From the NCBI RefSeq assembly GCF_900101615.1, contig NZ_FMZX01000001.1, positions 496,001 through 560,000 of the forward strand: a stretch of 64,000 nt of DNA, written 5' to 3'. Below the pieces are notes generated by a model. It was not told the DNA's origin. It did no database searches and worked only from the letters and a program-made list of their open reading frames with translations. Both the position numbers and the translations under genes were made by a program. Shown here one piece after another: positions 17,116 through 26,692 of the stretch. How positions within the stretch are numbered: position 1 is the stretch's first letter; every line of letters begins with the position of its first letter. Source of the DNA: Belnapia rosea. Its GTDB lineage: Bacteria > Pseudomonadota > Alphaproteobacteria > Acetobacterales > Acetobacteraceae.

Positions 17116-18318
17116 ATGACCCTTCTCGATACCCGCCCGGTGTCGTCCCACGCCGCTCTGGTGGCCCGTTTCACCGCCATCCGCGACCACACTGAGGCCT
17201 TGGCGGCGCCGCTCTCGGCTGAGGACCAGACGATCCAGTCGATGCCGGATGCGAGCCCGGTGAAGTGGCACCGGGCCCATGTCACGTGGTTCTTCGAAAC
17301 CTTCCTGCTGCTGCCCCACCAGCCGGGATACCGACGTTTCCGCGAGGAATTCGGCTTTCTGTTCAACTCCTATTACGAAGCCGCCGGGCCGCGCCATGCC
17401 CGCCCGAAGCGCGGCATGCTGACGCGCCCCTCGGCAGCCGAGGTCGGCGCCTATCGCGCCCATGTCGATGCAGCCATGGTCCGGTTGCTGGAGGACCCGC
17501 CGGCGGAGGTCCTGCCGCTGGTCGAGCTTGGCCTGCAGCATGAGCAGCAGCACCAGGAGTTGCTGCTCACGGACGTCCTGCATGCCTTGGCGCAGAACCC
17601 GCTGCTGCCTGCCTATGAGGCGGACTGGCGTGAGCCGGTAGCGGCGAGCGGGCCGATGCGGATGCTGTCCGGACCCGAGGGCGTGCAGGAGATCGGCCAT
17701 GCCGGCGCCGGCTTTGCCTTCGACAACGAGGCGCCGCGCCACAAGGTCTGGCTCGACCCCTACCGCATCGCCGATCGGCTGGTGACGAATGGCGAGTGGC
17801 TCGATTTCATCGCCGATGGCGGATACCGCACGGCGACGCTGTGGATGAGCGAGGGCTGGGCGCGATGTCAGGCGGAGGCCTGGCAGGCGCCGATGTATTG
17901 GCACCGACGCGAGGGGGGCTGGTTGCAATATGGGCTGGGCGGCTTGCGGTCGCTCGAGCTCGGCGCACCGGTTCGGCATGTTTCCTGGTATGAGGCGGAG
18001 GCTTATGCCCGCTGGACCGGCAAGCGGCTGCCGACCGAGGCGGAATGGGAGGCGGCGTGTGCCGTGCCGGGTCTGCGCGATGCCGAGGGCATCGGTTGGC
18101 AATGGACCGGCAGCGCCTATCGTCCCTATCCCGGCTTCCACCCCTGGGAGGGAGCGGTTGGCGAGTACAACGGCAAGTTCATGATCAATCAGATGGTGTT
18201 GCGGGGCGGGTCGCTCGCCACGCCGCCGGGCCATGCGCGGGAGAGCTACCGCAACTTCTTTCCAGCCGATGCGCGCTGGCAGTTCACTGCGCTTCGTCTG
18301 GCGGATGACGCAGCATGA
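17116..18318 (+). CDS. egtB: Ergothioneine biosynthesis iron sulfoxide synthase EgtB
   Basis: A 400-residue EgtB, which joins hercynine to a cysteine-containing thiol with O2 in ergothioneine synthesis. The DinB-like N-terminal domain supplies the iron ligands: WHRAH (His52/His55) and LQHEQQHQE (His142/His146). The formylglycine-enzyme-like domain follows, with VSWYEAEAYARWTGKRLPTE and VLRGGSLATPPGH, ending in FTALRLA. The ATG at 17116 has a GCAGGAG site. The stop overlaps egtD (ATGA). As in other proteobacteria, no egtC is adjacent. Confidence 0.95.
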   Translation: MTLLDTRPVSSHAALVARFTAIRDHTEALAAPLSAEDQTIQSMPDASPVKWHRAHVTWFFETFLLLPHQPGYRRFREEFGFLFNSYYEAAGPRHARPKRGMLTRPSAAEVGAYRAHVDAAMVRLLEDPPAEVLPLVELGLQHEQQHQELLLTDVLHALAQNPLLPAYEADWREPVAASGPMRMLSGPEGVQEIGHAGAGFAFDNEAPRHKVWLDPYRIADRLVTNGEWLDFIADGGYRTATLWMSEGWARCQAEAWQAPMYWHRREGGWLQYGLGGLRSLELGAPVRHVSWYEAEAYARWTGKRLPTEAEWEAACAVPGLRDAEGIGWQWTGSAYRPYPGFHPWEGAVGEYNGKFMINQMVLRGGSLATPPGHARESYRNFFPADARWQFTALRLADDAA

Positions 18319-19271
18319 GCAGCGCGCAGAGCCAGGATGCGGCGCAGCAGCAGCGTGCCGCGTTGATCGCCGATGCCCTCGCCGGCCTGTCCGCCCCTCG
18401 CAAGACCCTGCCTTGCAAATGGCTCTATGACGCCGAGGGCTGCCGGCTCTTCGAGGAGATCACCCGGCTGCCGGAGTACTACCCCACCCGCACCGAGATC
18501 CGGATCCTGACCGAGCAGGCCGGCTCCATCGCCGAGGCGGTCGGGCCGGGCCGCGCGGTCGTGGAGTTCGGCCCTGGCGACGGGGCCAAGGCGGCGCTGC
18601 TGCTGGATGGGCTGACGGCGCCGGCGGCCTATGTCCCGGTCGATATCGCACCCGAGTGGCTGGAGGGGGCGGCGAACCGGATCGCCCTGGCGCAACCTGG
18701 CCTGCCGGTGCTGCCCGTGGTTGCCGACTTCACCCTGCCCTTTGCGCTGCCGCGTCGACTCGGCACGGCACCGCGCCTCGGCTTCTTCCCGGGCTCGACC
18801 ATCGGCAATTTCGAGCCGGAGAGTGCGATCGCCTTCCTGCGCAGGGCGCGCGGGACGCTCGGCGCCGGAGCCCGGATGCTGCTTGGCGCCGATCTGGTCA
18901 AGGCGCAGGCGGTGCTGGAGGCCGCCTATGACGATGCGGCGGGCGTCACCGCTGCCTTCGACCTGAACCTGCTGCATCGGCTGAACCGCGAGGCGGGGGC
19001 GGATTTCGATCTGGGCGGCTTCCGGCACCGCGCCGTCTGGAACGCGGCGCTGGAACGGGTTGAGATGCACTTGGTCGCCGAGCGTGCCCAGGCTGTGCGG
19101 CTCGGCGGCCGCGTGATCCACTTCGATGCCGGCGAGACGATCCACACCGAGAGCAGCCACAAGTATCGCCCTGAGCGCCTCGCCGCATTGGCGGCCGCTG
19201 CCGGCTGGCGCATAAGCCGCCACTGGACCGATCCGGAGGCATTGTTCTCGGTATGGCTGCTGGAGGGATGA
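18315..19271 (+). CDS. egtD: L-histidine N-alpha-methyltransferase EgtD
   Basis: A 318-residue EgtD, which trimethylates histidine to hercynine with SAM, the first step of ergothioneine synthesis. KWLYDAEGCRLFEEITRLPEYY near the N-terminus, EFGPGDGAKAALLL (SAM motif I, near 77), FFPGSTIGNF and HTESSHKYRPERL are family hallmarks. It overlaps egtB by four bases and the next gene by four bases, so all three are translated together. Cytoplasmic. Confidence 0.96.
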   Translation: MSSAQSQDAAQQQRAALIADALAGLSAPRKTLPCKWLYDAEGCRLFEEITRLPEYYPTRTEIRILTEQAGSIAEAVGPGRAVVEFGPGDGAKAALLLDGLTAPAAYVPVDIAPEWLEGAANRIALAQPGLPVLPVVADFTLPFALPRRLGTAPRLGFFPGSTIGNFEPESAIAFLRRARGTLGAGARMLLGADLVKAQAVLEAAYDDAAGVTAAFDLNLLHRLNREAGADFDLGGFRHRAVWNAALERVEMHLVAERAQAVRLGGRVIHFDAGETIHTESSHKYRPERLAALAAAAGWRISRHWTDPEALFSVWLLEG

Positions 19272-19996
19272 CGGAGATCGCCAGCCATCGTGGCGGGGCG
19301 ATCCTCTGGCCGGAGAACAGCCTGCTCGCCTTCCGGCAGGCGCTGGCCCTGCCGGCCGAACAGCTTGAGCTCGACGTGCATCTCGCCGCGGACGGTGAGG
19401 TTGTGGTGATCCACGACGCGACACTCGATCGCACCACCGACGGCACTGGCGCAGTGCGCGCGCGGCGCCTGGGCGAGCTGCAGGCGCTGCGGCTGAAGGG
19501 CACGGGTGGGGAAGGGGTGCCGAGCCTCGCCGAGGCGGTGGCGCTGGTCCGCGAGGCCGGACGGGTGCTGCGCCTTGAGATCAAGTCGGATGCGACCGGT
19601 CGGCCCTATCCAGGAATCGTGCCGGCCTGCCTCGCCGTGCTTGATGCCGCCGGGATGCGCCGGCACACGGTGGTGATGAGCTTCGAGCCGATGACGATCG
19701 CCGCCGCCACCGCTGCCGGTGGCTTCCGGCGCAGCGTGCTGCTGATGAGCGCGCGGCCCTGGCGTGGCATGGGGCCCGAGGGCGCCATCGCACTCGCCCG
19801 CGCCTGCCATGCGGAGGAGCTGGGCCTGGCGATCGAGGACTGGGACGACGCATCCGTCGCCGCGATACGGGATGCCGGCCTCGGTGTCAGCGCCTGGGGC
19901 ACGAATGACGCGCCGACCATCCGCCGGGGCCTCGCCCTCGGCATGGACGCCATCGCCACCGATGACCCGCCGCTCGCGCTCCGCCTCAGGGGGTGA
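19268..19996 (+). CDS. ugpQ: Glycerophosphodiester phosphodiesterase
   Basis: A 242-residue GDPD-fold enzyme hydrolysing glycerophosphodiesters to glycerol-3-phosphate and an alcohol. IASHRGGAILWPENSLLAF (about 4-22), LELDVHLAADGEVVVIHD and LDRTTDGTG carry the HR, E-N, E-x-D and HD metal and catalytic residues. There is no signal peptide, so it is cytoplasmic like UgpQ. The ATG overlaps the egtD stop; the function is not obviously tied to ergothioneine, so the coupling may be only transcriptional convenience. Confidence 0.88.
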   Translation: MTEIASHRGGAILWPENSLLAFRQALALPAEQLELDVHLAADGEVVVIHDATLDRTTDGTGAVRARRLGELQALRLKGTGGEGVPSLAEAVALVREAGRVLRLEIKSDATGRPYPGIVPACLAVLDAAGMRRHTVVMSFEPMTIAAATAAGGFRRSVLLMSARPWRGMGPEGAIALARACHAEELGLAIEDWDDASVAAIRDAGLGVSAWGTNDAPTIRRGLALGMDAIATDDPPLALRLRG

Positions 19997-20045
19997 GGCG
20001 GGGTCTGATAACGTAATAGAAACGGGCGGAAAGCCGCAGCCTCCC

Positions 20046-20074
20046 TTGCATCTGGCGCGCTGCACGGTCATACC
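20046..20074 (+). promoter_or_regulatory. Candidate promoter of the ABC operon
   Basis: TTGCAT and CATACC are 17 bases apart in the 138-base gap before the first ATPase gene. The gap is the only place in the operon with room for a promoter. Match to consensus is moderate. Confidence 0.3.
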
Positions 20075-20134
20075 TAGCCGCAACGACGGCGCCAGGGTCT
20101 TCCTGTTGCGACCGCGACGGGGAGAACGATCCGG

Positions 20135-20903
20135 GTGACTGATTCCATCCTGGAAACCGATGGGCTGACGAAGGAATTTCGGGGTTTCATCGCCGTGAAC
20201 GGCGTGTCCCTGAAGGTCCGGCGCGGCAGCATCCATGGGCTGATCGGCCCGAACGGGGCTGGCAAGACCACCTGCTTCAACCTGCTGACCAAATTCCTGC
20301 AGCCAACGCGCGGGACCATCCGCTATGACGGCCGCGACATCACCGGGATGAAGCCGGCCGAGGTGGCCCGGCTCGGCCTGGTGCGGAGCTTCCAGATCTC
20401 GGCGGTATTCCCTCATCTCTCGGTGCTCGAGAATGTGCGGATGGCGCTGCAGCGTCAGCGTGGTGGCAGCTTCGACTTCTGGCGCTCGGACAGCCTGCTG
20501 CGCAGCTTCGATGACCGCGCCATGGCGCTGCTCGAGGATGTCGGCCTCACCTCCTATGCCCGCATCGCCGCCGGCGAACTGCCCTATGGCCGCAAGCGGG
20601 CGCTCGAGATCGCCACGACGATGGCCATGGACCCGGCGATGATGCTGCTGGACGAGCCGACGGCGGGCATGACGCATGAGGATGTCGACCGCATCGTCGC
20701 GCTGGTGAAGCGGGTCTCGGCCGGTCGCACCGTGTTGCTCGTGGAGCACAACCTGAAGGTCGTCTCCGGCCTCTGCGACCGCATCACCGTGCTCGCCCGC
20801 GGCAGCGTGCTGGCCGAGGGCGACTACGGCGAAGTGTCACGCAACCCTGACGTGGTTGCCGCCTATCTCGGCACCGAAGCCCCCCCGGAAGGAGCGATGG
20901 CCC

Positions 20904-20911
<8 letters not shown>
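20135..20911 (+). CDS. livG: Branched-chain-amino-acid-type ABC ATPase (LivG-like)
   Basis: A 258-residue ATPase from a GTG preceded by GGGGAG. Walker A is GPNGAGKTT, and Walker B with D-loop is MMLLDEPTAGMT. The signature loop reads LPYGRKRALEIA instead of the usual LSYGxQR, with a proline in place of the conserved serine, which recalls UrtD/LivG relatives. It energises import by a high-affinity permease of the HAAT family. It overlaps livF by eight bases. Confidence 0.88.
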
Positions 20912-21644
<733 letters not shown>

Positions 21645-21667
21645 TATCGCTTCAGGAGCCTGTCCCG

Positions 21668-22897
21668 ATGTCGCTTGACCGCCGCAGCCTGCTGACCGGC
21701 GCCGCTGCCGCCCCCTTCGCCTTCGCCCAGGGCGCCCGCGCCCAGGGGGCACCGGGCGCCACGCTGAAGATCGGCGTGCTGAACGACCAGTCCGGCGTCT
21801 ACCGCGACATCTCCGGCCCGACCTCGGTTGCCTGCGTGCGGCAGGCGATCCAGGACTTCGGCAGCCGCGGCCTGAATGTCGAGGTGCTGATCGGCGACCA
21901 TCAGAACAAGCCCGATGTCGGCAGCAACATCGCCCGGCAATGGATCGACCGCGACGGCGTCGACGTCATCGTCGATGTGCCGAACAGCGCGGTGGGCCTC
22001 GCAGTCAACGGCGTGGTGCGCGAGAAGAACAAGGTCTACCTGAACTCGACCTCGGCGACGGCGGATCTCACCGGCGCGCAGTGCTCGCCGAACACCGTCC
22101 ACTGGACCTATGACACCTACATGCTGGCGAAGTCGACCGGCGGAGCGATGGTGAAGGCGGGCGGCGACAGCTGGTTCTTCATCACCGCCGATTACGCCTT
22201 CGGCCATGCGCTGGAGCGGGACACGACCGCCTTCGTCAAGGCGGCGGGCGGCCGCATCGTCGGCGGGGTGCGGCACCCGCTGAGCAACACCGACTACTCC
22301 TCCTTCCTCGTGCAGGCACAGTCCTCGCGCGCCAAGGTCATCGGCCTGGCCAATGCCGGGGCGGATACCGTCAACACGGTGAAGCAGGCCGCTGAATTCG
22401 GCATCACCCGGCGCGGCACCAAGGTGGCCGTGCTGCTGATGTTCCTGAACGACGTGCATGCGCTCGGCTTGCAGGCGGCGCAGGGGCTGGTGCTGACCGA
22501 GACCTTCTACTGGGATCTCAACGACCGGACGCGCGCCTTCACCAACCGGGTGAGGCCGCAGCTCGCCGGCTCGATGCCCGCCATGTCGCATGCCGGCTGC
22601 TACAGCGCCGTGCTGCACTACCTGAAGACGGCAGCCGATATGGGCGCGGCCCAGGCCAAGGCCGATGGCGCGGCGACGGTGGCGCGGATGAAGGCCATGC
22701 CGACGGATGACGACTGCTTCGGCGCGGGGCGCATCCGCGAGGACGGCCGGAAGCTGCACCCGTCCTACCTCTTCGAGGTGAAGACGCCCGCCGAGAGCAA
22801 GGGCGCCTGGGACTACTACAAGCTGCTGCAGACGACGCCGGCGGAGGAGGCCTTCCGCCCGCTCAACGAAGGCAGCTGCCCGCTCGTCAGGAGCTGA
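21668..22897 (+). CDS. HAAT-family periplasmic binding protein, copy 1
   Basis: A 409-residue type I periplasmic binding protein (Peripla_BP_6). The twin-arginine-like signal MSLDRRSLLTGAAAAPFAFA ends near ARAQG. Ligand-domain landmarks are KIGVLNDQSGVYRDISGP, DYAFGHALERDTTAF and FYWDLNDRTRAF. The ATG has CAGGAG ten bases upstream. It shares most of these blocks with the three following genes, so it is part of a tandem family. The ligand is unknown; amides, short-chain amino acids or urea-like compounds are bound by relatives. Confidence 0.9.
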   Translation: MSLDRRSLLTGAAAAPFAFAQGARAQGAPGATLKIGVLNDQSGVYRDISGPTSVACVRQAIQDFGSRGLNVEVLIGDHQNKPDVGSNIARQWIDRDGVDVIVDVPNSAVGLAVNGVVREKNKVYLNSTSATADLTGAQCSPNTVHWTYDTYMLAKSTGGAMVKAGGDSWFFITADYAFGHALERDTTAFVKAAGGRIVGGVRHPLSNTDYSSFLVQAQSSRAKVIGLANAGADTVNTVKQAAEFGITRRGTKVAVLLMFLNDVHALGLQAAQGLVLTETFYWDLNDRTRAFTNRVRPQLAGSMPAMSHAGCYSAVLHYLKTAADMGAAQAKADGAATVARMKAMPTDDDCFGAGRIREDGRKLHPSYLFEVKTPAESKGAWDYYKLLQTTPAEEAFRPLNEGSCPLVRS

Positions 22898-22959
22898 GTC
22901 GCAGTTACGGGAGACCGTGCGGCCATGTACCGCCCGGCCCCGCCAACAGGGGGACGGAC

Positions 22960-24192
22960 ATGATGCAGATGACAAGGAGAGGCCTGCTCGCCACCGGTGC
23001 CACCGCAGCCGCGGTGACATCGCTGCCGAGGCTGGCACACGCGCAGGCGGCGAATACCATTCGCATCGGCGTGATGAACGACATGTCGGGCACCTACAAG
23101 GACAATACCGGCCCCGGCTCGGTCGCCTGCACGCAGCAGGCGATCACCGAGTTCGGCCAGCAGGGCTTCAATGTCGAGCTGATCTTCGCCGACCACCAGA
23201 ACAAGCCGGATGTCGGCGTGAACCTGGCGCGGCAATGGTACGACCAGGGCGTCGATATGATCATCGACGTCCCGACCAGCTCCGTCGGCCTCGCGGTCAA
23301 CAATGTTGCCCGCGAGAAGAACAAGGTGAACATCAATGTCGGCTCGGCGACCTCGGACCTGACCGGGGCGCAATGCGCGCCGACCATGATCCACTGGTCC
23401 TACGACACCTACATGCTGTCGAGATCGACCGGTGGCGCCATGGTGAAGGCGGGTGGTGATACCTGGTTCTTCATCACCGCGGACTATGCCTTCGGCCATG
23501 CGCTGGAGCGGGATACTAGCACCTTCGTCAAGGCGGCGGGTGGCCGCGTGCTCGGCGCGGTGCGCACGCCCTTCCCGGCGACGACGGATTTCTCCTCCTT
23601 CCTGGTGCAGGCGCAGTCCTCGCGCGCCAAGGTGATCGGCTTCGCCAATGCGGGCTCCGACACCATCAACTGCGTGAAGCAGGCGGCGGAATTCGGCATC
23701 ACCAAGCGCGGCACGAAGCTCGCAGCGCTGCTGATGTTCATCACTGATGTGCATTCCATCGGGCTCGAGACGGGGCAGGGGCTGGTCTGCACCGAGAGCT
23801 TCTATTGGGATCTCAACGACCGCACCCGCGCCTTCACCCAGCGTGTGCTGCCGAAGATGCCCAACCTCTATCCCAACCAGATCCATGCCGGCTGCTACTC
23901 CGCCACGCTGCACTACCTGCGGGCGGTGCAGGCGATGGGCGTCGCCGCGGCCAAGGCCTCCGGCACCGAGGTGGTGAACCGCATGAAGGCGATGCCGACC
24001 GAGGACGACGCCTTCGGCGCGGGCAGCATTCGTGCCGATGGGCGGAAGCTCTGCCCGTCCTACTTGCTCGAGGTGAAGTCGCCGGCCGAATCGAAGCGGC
24101 CCTGGGACTACTACAAGGTGCTGCAGAGCACACCGGCCGGGGAGGCTTTCCGCCCACTCAACGAAGGCGGCTGCTCGCTGGTGCGTAGCTGA
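22960..24192 (+). CDS. HAAT-family periplasmic binding protein, copy 2
   Basis: A 410-residue paralogue of its neighbours. The signal peptide includes TRRGLLATGATAAAV and is cleaved near AHAQA. RIGVMNDMSGTYKDNTGPGS, DHQNKPDVGVNLARQWYDQG and KAMPTEDDAFGAGSIRADG mark the shared fold. It is separated from copy 1 by 62 bases, the largest gap in the set, and carries SPAESKRPWDYYKVLQST at its end, close to copy 1 and copy 3. Confidence 0.9.
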   Translation: MMQMTRRGLLATGATAAAVTSLPRLAHAQAANTIRIGVMNDMSGTYKDNTGPGSVACTQQAITEFGQQGFNVELIFADHQNKPDVGVNLARQWYDQGVDMIIDVPTSSVGLAVNNVAREKNKVNINVGSATSDLTGAQCAPTMIHWSYDTYMLSRSTGGAMVKAGGDTWFFITADYAFGHALERDTSTFVKAAGGRVLGAVRTPFPATTDFSSFLVQAQSSRAKVIGFANAGSDTINCVKQAAEFGITKRGTKLAALLMFITDVHSIGLETGQGLVCTESFYWDLNDRTRAFTQRVLPKMPNLYPNQIHAGCYSATLHYLRAVQAMGVAAAKASGTEVVNRMKAMPTEDDAFGAGSIRADGRKLCPSYLLEVKSPAESKRPWDYYKVLQSTPAGEAFRPLNEGGCSLVRS

Positions 24193-24211
24193 GACGAGGA
24201 GAGAACTGTCC

Positions 24212-25441
24212 ATGACCCCAACACGCCGCAGCCTGCTGACCGCCTCGGTCGGCGCCACCCTGATGCCGGCCCTGCCGCGGCTTGGCCGGGCGCAGGCGGC
24301 CAACACCATCCGCATCGGCGTGCTGAACGACCAGTCGGGGACCTATCGCGACATCAGCGGCCCCTATGGCATCGAATGCACCCGGCAGGCGGTGCAGGAA
24401 TTCGGCAACAAGGGCTTCAATGTCGAGGTCGTCAGCGCCGACCACCAGAACAAGCCGGATGTCGGCGCCAATATCGCCCGGCAATGGTACGACCAGGGCG
24501 TCGACCTCATCATCGACGTGCCGACCTCCTCGGTCGGCCTCGCGGTGAACAACGTCGCCCGCGAGAAGAACAAGGCCTATATCAACACCGGCTCGGCGAC
24601 CTCCGACCTCACCGGCGCCCAGTGCAGCCCGACCACGGTGCACTGGATGTACGACACCTACATGCTGGCGAAGTCGACCGGCGGCGCCATGGTGAAGGCG
24701 GGCGGCGACAGCTGGTTCTTCATCACTGCGGACTACGCCTTCGGCCATGCGCTGGAGCGGGACACCACCGGCTTCATCAAGGCGGCGGGCGGCAAGGTGA
24801 ACGGCGCCGTGCGCTACCCCTTCCCGGCGACAACCGACTTCTCCTCCTTCCTCGTGCAGGCGCAGGCCTCACGCGCCAAGGTCATCGGCCTTGCCAATGC
24901 CGGGGCGGATACCATCAACAGCATCAAGCAGGCGGCCGAGTTCGGCATCACGCGGCGTGGCGTGAAGCTGGCCGCGCTGCTGATGTTCCTGCCCGACGTG
25001 CATGCCATCGGCCTGCAGACGGCCCAGGGGTTGGTGCTGACCGAGAGCTTCTACTGGGACCTCAACGACCGCACCCGGGCGGTGACGCAGCGGCTGCAGC
25101 CGCGGCTGAAGGATGTGAAGCCGAACATGGCCTCCATCGCCAACTACTCCTGCACGCTGCACTTCCTGAAGGCGGTGGCGGATATGGGCGTGGCGGCGGC
25201 CAAGGCCTCGGGCGTCGAGATCGTCAACCGGATGAAGGCGATGCCGACCGATGACGACGCCTTCGGGCCCGGGCGCATCCGCGAGGACGGGCGGAAGCTC
25301 TGCCCCTCCTACCTGTTCGAGGTGAAGTCGCCGGCCGAGAGCAAGGCGCCCTGGGACTACTACAAGCTGCTGCAGACGACGCCGGCGGAGGAAGCCTTCC
25401 GCCCGCTAAACGAAGGCGGCTGCGCCTTCATCCGCAGCTAA
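24212..25441 (+). CDS. HAAT-family periplasmic binding protein, copy 3
   Basis: A 409-residue paralogue. The signal peptide begins MTPTRRSLLTASVGATLMPA. RIGVLNDQSGTYRDISGPYG, VPTSSVGLAVNNVAREKNK and KAMPTDDDAFGPGRIREDG are shared with copy 2 and copy 1 and make it the closest relative of copy 2 by eye. It starts 19 bases after copy 2, with a GACGAGGAGAG site before the ATG. Confidence 0.9.
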   Translation: MTPTRRSLLTASVGATLMPALPRLGRAQAANTIRIGVLNDQSGTYRDISGPYGIECTRQAVQEFGNKGFNVEVVSADHQNKPDVGANIARQWYDQGVDLIIDVPTSSVGLAVNNVAREKNKAYINTGSATSDLTGAQCSPTTVHWMYDTYMLAKSTGGAMVKAGGDSWFFITADYAFGHALERDTTGFIKAAGGKVNGAVRYPFPATTDFSSFLVQAQASRAKVIGLANAGADTINSIKQAAEFGITRRGVKLAALLMFLPDVHAIGLQTAQGLVLTESFYWDLNDRTRAVTQRLQPRLKDVKPNMASIANYSCTLHFLKAVADMGVAAAKASGVEIVNRMKAMPTDDDAFGPGRIREDGRKLCPSYLFEVKSPAESKAPWDYYKLLQTTPAEEAFRPLNEGGCAFIRS

Positions 25442-25456
25442 GGGGGAGGGCGGGCC

Positions 25457-26677
25457 ATGCCGTTGCAGCGCCGCGACCTGCTGCTCGCCGGGGCCGGCAT
25501 GGCCGTGGCCGGGGCGGCGCGAGCCCAGCCGGGGCCGCTCCGCCTCGGCGTGCTCACCGACATGTCCGGCCCCTATCGCGACCTGACGGGGCCGAGCAGC
25601 TTCGCCGGTGCCCGCCAAGCGGCCGAGGAATTCTCGGCCGCGACCGGGATGGCGGTCGAGGTCATCGTCGGCGACCATCAGAACAGGCCCGATATCGGCG
25701 CCAATATCGCCCGGCAATGGTTCGACCGTGATGGGGTGGAGGCGGTCATCGACCTGCCGAACAGTGCGGTGGCGCTGGCGGTCTCCGGCATCGCGCGGGA
25801 GAAGAACAAGGTCGTGCTCGGCTCCGGCGTCGGCTCGACCGTCTTCACCGGGGCGCAGTGCAGCCCGAACAGCATCCAGTACACCTACGACACCTATATG
25901 CTGGCCAAGGGCACGGGCGATGCGATGGTGCGGCAGGGCGCCGATACCTGGTATTTCATCACCGCCGACTACGCCTTCGGCCATGCGCTGCAGGCCGATA
26001 CCAGCCATTTCATCGAGGCGGCGGGCGGCAAGGTGCTCGGCGCCGCCCGCTATCCCTTCCCGGCGACGACCGACTTCTCCTCCTTCCTGCTCGGCGCGAT
26101 GGCGACGAAGCCGAAGGTCATCGGCCTCGCCAATGCCGGCGCCGACCTCGTCAATTGCATCAAGCAGGCCCGCGAATTCGGCCTGCTGCGGCAGGGGGTG
26201 AAGCTGGCGGCGCTGCTGATGACCGTGGTGGACAGCATCTCCCTCGGCCTGCCGGAGGCGCAGGGGTTGCTGATGACCGAGAGCTTCTACTGGGACCTCA
26301 ACGACCGTACCCGCGCCTTCAGCGAGCGGGTGCGGGGCAAGCTCCAGGGCCGGGTCACGACCGCCTCCTGCGCCGGCTGCTACGGCGCGACGCTGCATTA
26401 CCTGAAGGCGGTGAAGGATCTCGGCCCGGCCCGCGCCCGCGCCTCCGGCCTCGAGGTGGTGGAACGCATGAAGGCGATGCCGACGGATGACGATGCCTTC
26501 GGCCCCGGCACCATTCGCGCCGATGGGCGCAAGCTGACGCCCGGCTACCTCTTCCAGGTGAAGAGCCCGGCCGAGAGCCGCGGCCCCTTCGACGTGCACA
26601 AGCTCGTGGCGACCACATCCGCCGAGGCGGCCGCCCGGCCGCTGGCGGAAGGCGGTTGCCCCTTTATCCGTAGTTAA
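25457..26677 (+). CDS. HAAT-family periplasmic binding protein, copy 4
   Basis: A 406-residue paralogue and the most divergent of the four. The signal peptide starts MPLQRRDLLLAGAGMAVAG. It keeps GVLTDMSGPYRDLTGPS, DYAFGHALQADTSHF and FYWDLNDRTRAFSERV, but differs in the ligand-side stretch (GSGVGSTVFTGAQC, SGIAREKNKVVLG) and in the C-terminal GPFDVHKLVATT. It may therefore bind a different ligand. It begins 15 bases after copy 3 and ends 15 bases before livH. Confidence 0.9.
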   Translation: MPLQRRDLLLAGAGMAVAGAARAQPGPLRLGVLTDMSGPYRDLTGPSSFAGARQAAEEFSAATGMAVEVIVGDHQNRPDIGANIARQWFDRDGVEAVIDLPNSAVALAVSGIAREKNKVVLGSGVGSTVFTGAQCSPNSIQYTYDTYMLAKGTGDAMVRQGADTWYFITADYAFGHALQADTSHFIEAAGGKVLGAARYPFPATTDFSSFLLGAMATKPKVIGLANAGADLVNCIKQAREFGLLRQGVKLAALLMTVVDSISLGLPEAQGLLMTESFYWDLNDRTRAFSERVRGKLQGRVTTASCAGCYGATLHYLKAVKDLGPARARASGLEVVERMKAMPTDDDAFGPGTIRADGRKLTPGYLFQVKSPAESRGPFDVHKLVATTSAEAAARPLAEGGCPFIRS

Positions 26678-26692
26678 GGACCGACGACGCGC

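Larger units (their letters stand above)
21668..26677 (+). repeat. Tandem array of four paralogous binding-protein genes
   Basis: Four full-length genes of about 1.23 kb lie head to tail with 15-62 base gaps. They share long blocks such as DYAFGHAL, FYWDLNDRTRAF and EEAFRPLNEG-like ends. All have intact signals and no stops, so none looks decayed. Confidence 0.9.

Noticed and set aside
18926-20749. A 607-residue minus-strand reading frame.
   Set aside because: Antisense to egtD, the phosphodiesterase and livG; no recognisable domain.
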